Positions 5,993 through 8,490 of a DNA stretch of 8,490 bases are shown here, one piece after another. Each line of letters opens with the position of its first letter. Position 1 is the stretch's first letter. Both the position numbers and the translations under genes were made by a program. Source of the DNA: Halanaerobiaceae bacterium (GTDB lineage: Bacteria > Bacillota > Halanaerobiia > Halanaerobiales > Halarsenatibacteraceae); contig PWHA01000318.1 in NCBI GenBank assembly GCA_003554685.1, positions 1 through 8,490 on the forward strand, given 5' to 3'. The notes below the pieces were generated by a model. That model was not told where the DNA came from and made no database searches. It worked only from the letters and a program-made list of their open reading frames with translations.

Positions 5993-6024
5993 TTAAGCAT
6001 AAATTTATTTAAATGTTAGCTTAA
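5993..6024. promoter_or_regulatory. Candidate operator, 32-bp imperfect palindrome after the arsR promoter
   Basis: TTAAGC (5993-5998) and GCTTAA (6019-6024) frame a dyad in which 12 of 16 positions of the two arms are complementary. It begins 5 bp downstream of the arsR -10 box and so covers the transcription start. Either this or the 6-2-6 palindrome at 5976-5989 would suit autorepression; the two may be bound together. Confidence 0.45.
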
Positions 6025-6028
6025 TTAA

Positions 6029-6057
6029 ATAATATTATAGATTTTCAATAAAGTCAA
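6029..6057 (-). promoter_or_regulatory. Promoter of the arsR-DUF364 operon
   Basis: On the minus strand -35 TTGACT (6052-6057) and -10 TATTAT (6029-6034) are spaced by 17 bp, each with five of six consensus bases. The predicted transcript starts near 6022, inside the large palindrome. The -35 lies about 35 bp beyond the stop of the upstream trmO-like gene, so the operon has its own promoter. Confidence 0.7.
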
Positions 6058-6091
6058 TGCTTAAATATTATTCTCCGAAAATCTATCAGCA

Positions 6092-6499
6092 TCAGCTCTG
6101 CTGAAATTTTATTTCGGGATTGTCAATTTCAGTTACATAGGGTTTGATGTCAAAGACCGGGGAGCCATCAATGGCATCCAGACCGGCCACCCTTAATTTT
6201 CCTCCCTGTCTTTCCAGAAGTTTAACCACCGTTACTCCGATGGCGGCAGGCCTGTAGGGTGTCCGGGAGGCAAAAACTCCCCGAACTCCCCCATAACGCC
6301 GGGGACCCACCAGTTTAAAGCCCTCCGCTTCATGGAGATAAAATATAATCTTGAGATAATCATACTCTTCAATCTTATCAAGGCCGGCAGCATAATCATC
6401 ATCAATAATAATACTGCTTTCGCTGGCCTTCATCAGATCGGGGTCAGCGGTCTCTGGGAATTCACTCCTGATTATACCTATAGTTGGTATTTCGGACAA
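6092..6499 (-). CDS. trmO: TrmO-like tRNA (t6A37) N6-methyltransferase, short form
   Basis: A 135-residue protein of the TsaA/YaeB (UPF0066) beta-barrel family. TrmO uses S-adenosylmethionine to methylate t6A37 of tRNA-Thr. Signature segments are the N-terminal IPTIGIIRSEF, GVFASRTPYRPAAIG (74-88; Arg79, Arg83, Gly88), LRVAGLDAIDGSPVFDIKPY (102-121; Asp108, Asp111, Asp117). It corresponds to the minimal catalytic barrel; Escherichia coli TrmO is about 235 residues with an added C-terminal domain. The start is TTG at 6499, because GGAGG (6508-6512) lies 8 nt upstream of it; the earlier in-frame TTG at 6517 lies before that site. It is transcribed divergently from the Crp/Fnr gene and separately from arsR. 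A weak 5-bp hairpin overlaps the stop codon. The substrate is inferred; short family members exist whose target is untested. Confidence 0.88.
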   Translation of the reverse strand: MSEIPTIGIIRSEFPETADPDLMKASESSIIIDDDYAAGLDKIEEYDYLKIIFYLHEAEGFKLVGPRRYGGVRGVFASRTPYRPAAIGVTVVKLLERQGGKLRVAGLDAIDGSPVFDIKPYVTEIDNPEIKFQQS

Positions 6500-6512
6500 A
6501 ATGAACACCTCC

Positions 6513-6544
6513 AGCAAACATATTTACAGGTTTTGCGGTTTGCT
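6513..6544 (-). promoter_or_regulatory. Inverted repeat in the trmO-like leader, next to the ribosome binding site
   Basis: On the minus strand AGCAAAC (6544-6538) and GTTTGCT (6519-6513) are perfect 7-bp arms with an 18-nt loop. The second arm directly abuts the GGAGG at 6508-6512, so folding could affect ribosome access, or the dyad could be a protein site. The long loop makes a stable RNA hairpin uncertain. Confidence 0.35.
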
Positions 6545-6561
6545 TAACCTGCGATGGCTTA

Positions 6562-6591
6562 ATTTTATCAAACAGTCATAAAATATGCCAG
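6562..6591 (-). promoter_or_regulatory. Possible promoter of the trmO-like gene
   Basis: On the minus strand -35 CTGGCA (6586-6591) and -10 TAAAAT (6562-6567) are 18 bp apart, with four and five of six consensus bases. The leader would be about 55 nt and contain the inverted repeat at 6513-6544. This is the best match upstream but not a strong one. Confidence 0.4.
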
Positions 6592-6677
6592 AAATATTCC
6601 TGCTATTTTACCTGCTATAGAGTTTTAAAATCCTAGTAAGCTTATAAAACAGTTCGGCTCTAATTAGCAGACTGGAT

Positions 6678-6706
6678 TTGCCCCGGAAAAAATTCCATGA
6701 TAAAAT
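6678..6706 (+). promoter_or_regulatory. Promoter of the Crp/Fnr-family gene
   Basis: -35 TTGCCC (6678-6683) and -10 TAAAAT (6701-6706) are spaced by exactly 17 bp. The spacer contains GGAA-N4-TTCC. The predicted start is near 6713, giving a leader of about 55 nt with the ribosome binding site. The remaining 6592-6677 region between the divergent genes holds only a CCTGCTAT direct repeat (6599-6606 and 6611-6618). Confidence 0.6.
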
Positions 6707-6719
6707 ATGACAGAAGCTT

Positions 6720-6734
6720 CTTAAAAAATTTAAG
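6720..6734 (+). promoter_or_regulatory. Palindrome in the Crp/Fnr gene leader
   Basis: CTTAAA-AAA-TTTAAG is a perfect 6-3-6 inverted repeat about 8 bp downstream of the predicted transcription start, where an autoregulatory repressor site could sit. It does not match the TTGAT-N4-ATCAA consensus and is simple AT-rich sequence, so support is slight. Confidence 0.3.
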
Positions 6735-6767
6735 TTAATATTGCAGTTCAGGAGGATAGATAACCTA

Positions 6768-7445
6768 ATGATTGGTGAAGAAGTCAACCGGGAATTTGAA
6801 ACTAAATTTTCCTTTGTTAAAGTTCTTGATGAAAAGAGAAAAAAACAACTGAGAGAGCAGCTTAACCATGTCAAATATTCTGCCGGAAAAATAATTATGA
6901 GGGCCGGTTATACCTGTGAAAACACCTTTTTCCTGCTTAAGGGTTCAATCCGGGTTTTCAAGATGTCGGAAAAGGGCCGGCAGATAACTCTGTACAGAAT
7001 GCGAACCGGAGAAATGTGTTTGATGTCAATAGCCTGTATTATGAGTGATTCCAGCTTTCCAGCTCAGGCTCAGGTAGAAGAAGAAACAGAAATTCTGGCA
7101 CTGCCGGGGAATACTTTCCGAAAGTTTCTCAATCAGGTGCCTGAATTTCAGGAGTTTGTCTTTGCCAAAGTTTTCAGCCGCCTGCAGGATGTGATGCTGA
7201 CAGTTGAAAAAATTGCTTTTTCCAACATGGAAACCAGAATTGCTTCTTTTTTAATCTCGAATGCCGAAAGAAACCAGGAGATGCTGGAGTTAACTCATGC
7301 CGAAATAGCCCGGGAAATCGGTTCGGCCCGGGAAGTGGTCAGCAGAACCTTAAAAACCTTTGCCGAACGTAAAATTATCAGCCTCTCCCGGGGTAAAGTT
7401 CGGATAACAAACCACCAGGCTCTGGAAAAAATTGCCTCTCTGTGA
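6768..7445 (+). CDS. Crp/Fnr-family transcriptional regulator
   Basis: A 225-residue regulator: N-terminal cupin-like sensory domain (about 15-125), long dimer helix (about 126-150), winged helix-turn-helix (175-215). The core segment ENTFFLLKGSIRVFKMSEKGRQITLYRMRTGEM is typical, but the cAMP-binding phosphate cassette is absent. The recognition helix SAREVVSRTLKTF carries Glu189, Ser192 and Arg193, the E-x-x-S-R pattern that makes FNR bind TTGAT-type half-sites. The N-terminal four-cysteine cluster of E. coli FNR is absent; three cysteines remain, Cys50, Cys84 and Cys90, the last two in EMCLMSIACIM. A thiol, persulfide or metal signal is therefore possible (inference). ATG at 6768 is chosen: AGGAGG (6750-6755) lies 12 nt upstream, rather long, while the in-frame TTG at 6741 lies before that site. 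It faces the redox gene at 7529, a probable target. Confidence 0.93.
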   Translation: MIGEEVNREFETKFSFVKVLDEKRKKQLREQLNHVKYSAGKIIMRAGYTCENTFFLLKGSIRVFKMSEKGRQITLYRMRTGEMCLMSIACIMSDSSFPAQAQVEEETEILALPGNTFRKFLNQVPEFQEFVFAKVFSRLQDVMLTVEKIAFSNMETRIASFLISNAERNQEMLELTHAEIAREIGSAREVVSRTLKTFAERKIISLSRGKVRITNHQALEKIASL

Positions 7446-7466
7446 CTTAGTCACAGAAATTTTTTT
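7439..7466 (+). terminator. Terminator overlapping the Crp/Fnr gene stop codon
   Basis: An 8-bp perfect stem (TCTGTGAC at 7439-7446, complement at 7450-7457) with a 3-nt TTA loop is followed by AA and seven T (7460-7466). The left arm contains the last codon and the TGA stop. It should end most transcripts before the redox gene, although some readthrough is possible. Confidence 0.8.
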
Positions 7467-7492
7467 CCTGATAGGTAATAATAATTGATGTA

Positions 7493-7506
7493 TTGACATT
7501 AATTAA
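7493..7506 (+). promoter_or_regulatory. FNR-like box upstream of the polyferredoxin-flavin reductase gene
   Basis: TTGAC-ATTA-ATTAA matches the FNR consensus TTGAT-N4-ATCAA at 8 of 10 fixed positions and lies 22 bp before the TTG start. A further TTGAT is at 7485-7489. The regulator gene just upstream has FNR-type recognition residues. No clear sigma-A promoter was found in 7467-7528: TTGATG with CCTAAT at 17 bp would leave too short a leader. Whether this is activation or repression is therefore open. Confidence 0.35.
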
Positions 7507-7528
7507 TCCTAATCAGGGGGGAAAGATC

Positions 7529-8490
7529 TTGGCGGATATAGCTTATAATATTAAGACCAATCGTGCTTTTAATTCCATTAGACACTGGGCCTGGCTGGTA
7601 ACTATCATAGTTGCCCTGGGTGGTCAGTTCTGGCCCTATCTGGGTCTGGTTGTGCCTGTCATTATAGTTGCCTTAATTGCTGTTAGTTTTTTTAAAGGTC
7701 GATACTGGTGTGGTAATTTCTGTCCTCACGGCAGTCTCTATGACCGGATTATCCTGCCCCTAAGCAGCAACAAATTTATTCCAGGATTTCTAAAATCCAG
7801 ACCGGTGATTGCAGCAGCCTTCATTTTTTTCGGTTTCAATATGATACGCCGATTCCTGACTGTATTTCAGCAGTCAGAAGGACTTCTGGTCCGAACCGGT
7901 ACCATCTTTTCCAGCACCTATCTGATTGTGCTGATTGTAGGCGGTCTCTTGGGATTGACCATCAGTCCCCGAAGCTGGTGTCAGTTCTGTCCCATGGGCA
8001 CCCTCCAGCTTCTATCCTACCGTCTGGGTAAGTTTTTGGGGGTAACTTCCAGCAGAGATGAGCTCATCACAGCCAAAAGTCCCGAACTCTGTCATTCCTG
8101 TGCCCGCTGTTCCCGGGTCTGCCCCATGCAGCTTGAACCCCATAAAAGTTTTAAAGAGGGCAGCAATCAATTCGATGCCGAGCAGTGTATTCGCTGTAAC
8201 ACCTGCGTGGAAAACTGCCCCAGCGGGATTCTGCAGCTGGCCACTTCAACTGAAGCTCAGGAACTTAAAGACCGGGCTGATCTGACCGGTTTCAATAAAG
8301 CCCGCTTCTACCGGGCTAAAATTTCCCGGATTAGGGAATTTGAGAATCCAGATATTAAAGAATATACTGTTAAACTATTGGAGCCCTCAGAAATGAAATT
8401 TATCCCCGGTCAGTTCCTGCTGGTCGAGGTCGAAGAAGATAGAGAAATGTATCGAGCCTATACTATTTCAGGCAGCGATGCTGATAAAAA
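7529..8490 (+). CDS. NapH-like polyferredoxin fused to a flavin reductase domain (3' end outside window)
   Basis: The 320 visible residues form three parts. First, a membrane unit (1-165) with about four helices (near 20-38, 39-55, 92-107, 129-146) and two cysteine motifs after helices, WCGNFCPHG (Cys61, Cys65) and WCQFCPMG (Cys151, Cys154), as in NapH/NosR/CcoG-type electron carriers. Second, two [4Fe-4S] ferredoxin motifs, C188-x2-C191-x2-C194-x3-C198-P and C220-x2-C223-x2-C226-x3-C230-P. Third, from about 261, the start of a ferredoxin-reductase-type FAD domain with FIPGQFLLVEV (291-301) and the flavin motif RAYTIS (309-314). The likely role is electron transfer between NAD(P)H or a soluble donor and the membrane quinone pool or a partner enzyme; direction unknown. 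The start is TTG at 7529, with a G-rich site (7516-7521) 7 nt before it; the earlier in-frame TTG at 7493 has no binding site. The gene follows the Crp/Fnr gene by 83 bp. Confidence 0.88.
   Translation, partial: MADIAYNIKTNRAFNSIRHWAWLVTIIVALGGQFWPYLGLVVPVIIVALIAVSFFKGRYWCGNFCPHGSLYDRIILPLSSNKFIPGFLKSRPVIAAAFIFFGFNMIRRFLTVFQQSEGLLVRTGTIFSSTYLIVLIVGGLLGLTISPRSWCQFCPMGTLQLLSYRLGKFLGVTSSRDELITAKSPELCHSCARCSRVCPMQLEPHKSFKEGSNQFDAEQCIRCNTCVENCPSGILQLATSTEAQELKDRADLTGFNKARFYRAKISRIREFENPDIKEYTVKLLEPSEMKFIPGQFLLVEVEEDREMYRAYTISGSDADK

Noticed and set aside
6087..6103. Hairpin CAGCA/TGCTG over the stop of the trmO-like gene as a terminator
   Set aside because: Only a 5-bp stem with a 7-nt loop and no proper T-run; too weak to call.
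6608..6874. Minus-strand 88-codon frame opposite the Crp/Fnr gene start
   Set aside because: It overlaps the regulator promoter and coding start, and its composition is that of an antisense shadow.
7485..7513. TTGATG-17-CCTAAT as promoter of the redox gene
   Set aside because: The start site would fall inside the ribosome binding site, leaving almost no leader, and the -10 is poor.
8058..8285. Plus-strand 75-codon frame within the redox gene
   Set aside because: It is out of phase with the ferredoxin cysteine motifs, which are unmistakable in the main frame.

Overview
The window looks like a chromosomal segment of an anaerobic or facultative, Gram-positive-type (Firmicutes-like) bacterium. 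The support is: near-consensus GGAGG ribosome binding sites, TTG start codons, a Bacillus-type LexA box in front of a UvrX/YqjW-like polymerase, and an iron-sulfur membrane electron carrier next to a Crp/Fnr regulator. A member of Halanaerobiales or a relative is a guess only. I see no tRNA, rRNA, CRISPR array, insertion sequence or phage gene.

Layout. (1) Bases 1-968, minus strand: a Y-family translesion DNA polymerase, cut off at the window edge, with a sigma-A-type promoter whose spacer contains a LexA box. (2) Bases 1187-1621, plus strand: a small YdcZ-family (DUF606) membrane protein, divergent from the polymerase, with a tandem repeat and hairpin in its leader. A strong hairpin terminator at 1682-1719 lies between it and the convergent operon that follows. 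(3) Bases 1797-5009, minus strand: a two-gene operon of an SLC13-type permease with a central TrkA-C-like region, followed by a CstB-like protein (metallo-beta-lactamase fold, pseudo-rhodanese, active rhodanese). (4) Bases 5298-5953, minus strand: a two-gene operon of an ArsR-family repressor with a cysteine-rich tail and a short DUF364 (Rossmann-like) protein, with its own promoter, palindromic operator candidates and terminator. (5) Bases 6092-6499, minus strand: a short TrmO-like tRNA methyltransferase starting at TTG. (6) Bases 6768-7445, plus strand: a Crp/Fnr-family regulator with a terminator overlapping its stop codon. (7) From 7529 to the window end, plus strand: a multidomain redox protein joining a NapH-like four-helix membrane unit, two [4Fe-4S] ferredoxin motifs and the start of a ferredoxin-reductase-type flavin domain.

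How they may fit together (inference): units 3, 4, 6 and 7 suggest a sulfur and redox stress neighbourhood. The CstB-like protein would handle persulfides, the permease would move an inorganic sulfur oxyanion, ArsR would sense a metal or thiol signal, and the Crp/Fnr protein would sense redox state and could control the membrane flavo-iron-sulfur protein. Its DNA-recognition helix has the E-x-x-S-R pattern of FNR, and TTGAT/TTGAC-type half-sites lie upstream of both the permease operon and the redox gene. The strongest candidates for something little described are the polyferredoxin-flavin reductase fusion, the persulfide-dioxygenase-like domain with an altered metal motif, and the ArsR plus stand-alone DUF364 pair.
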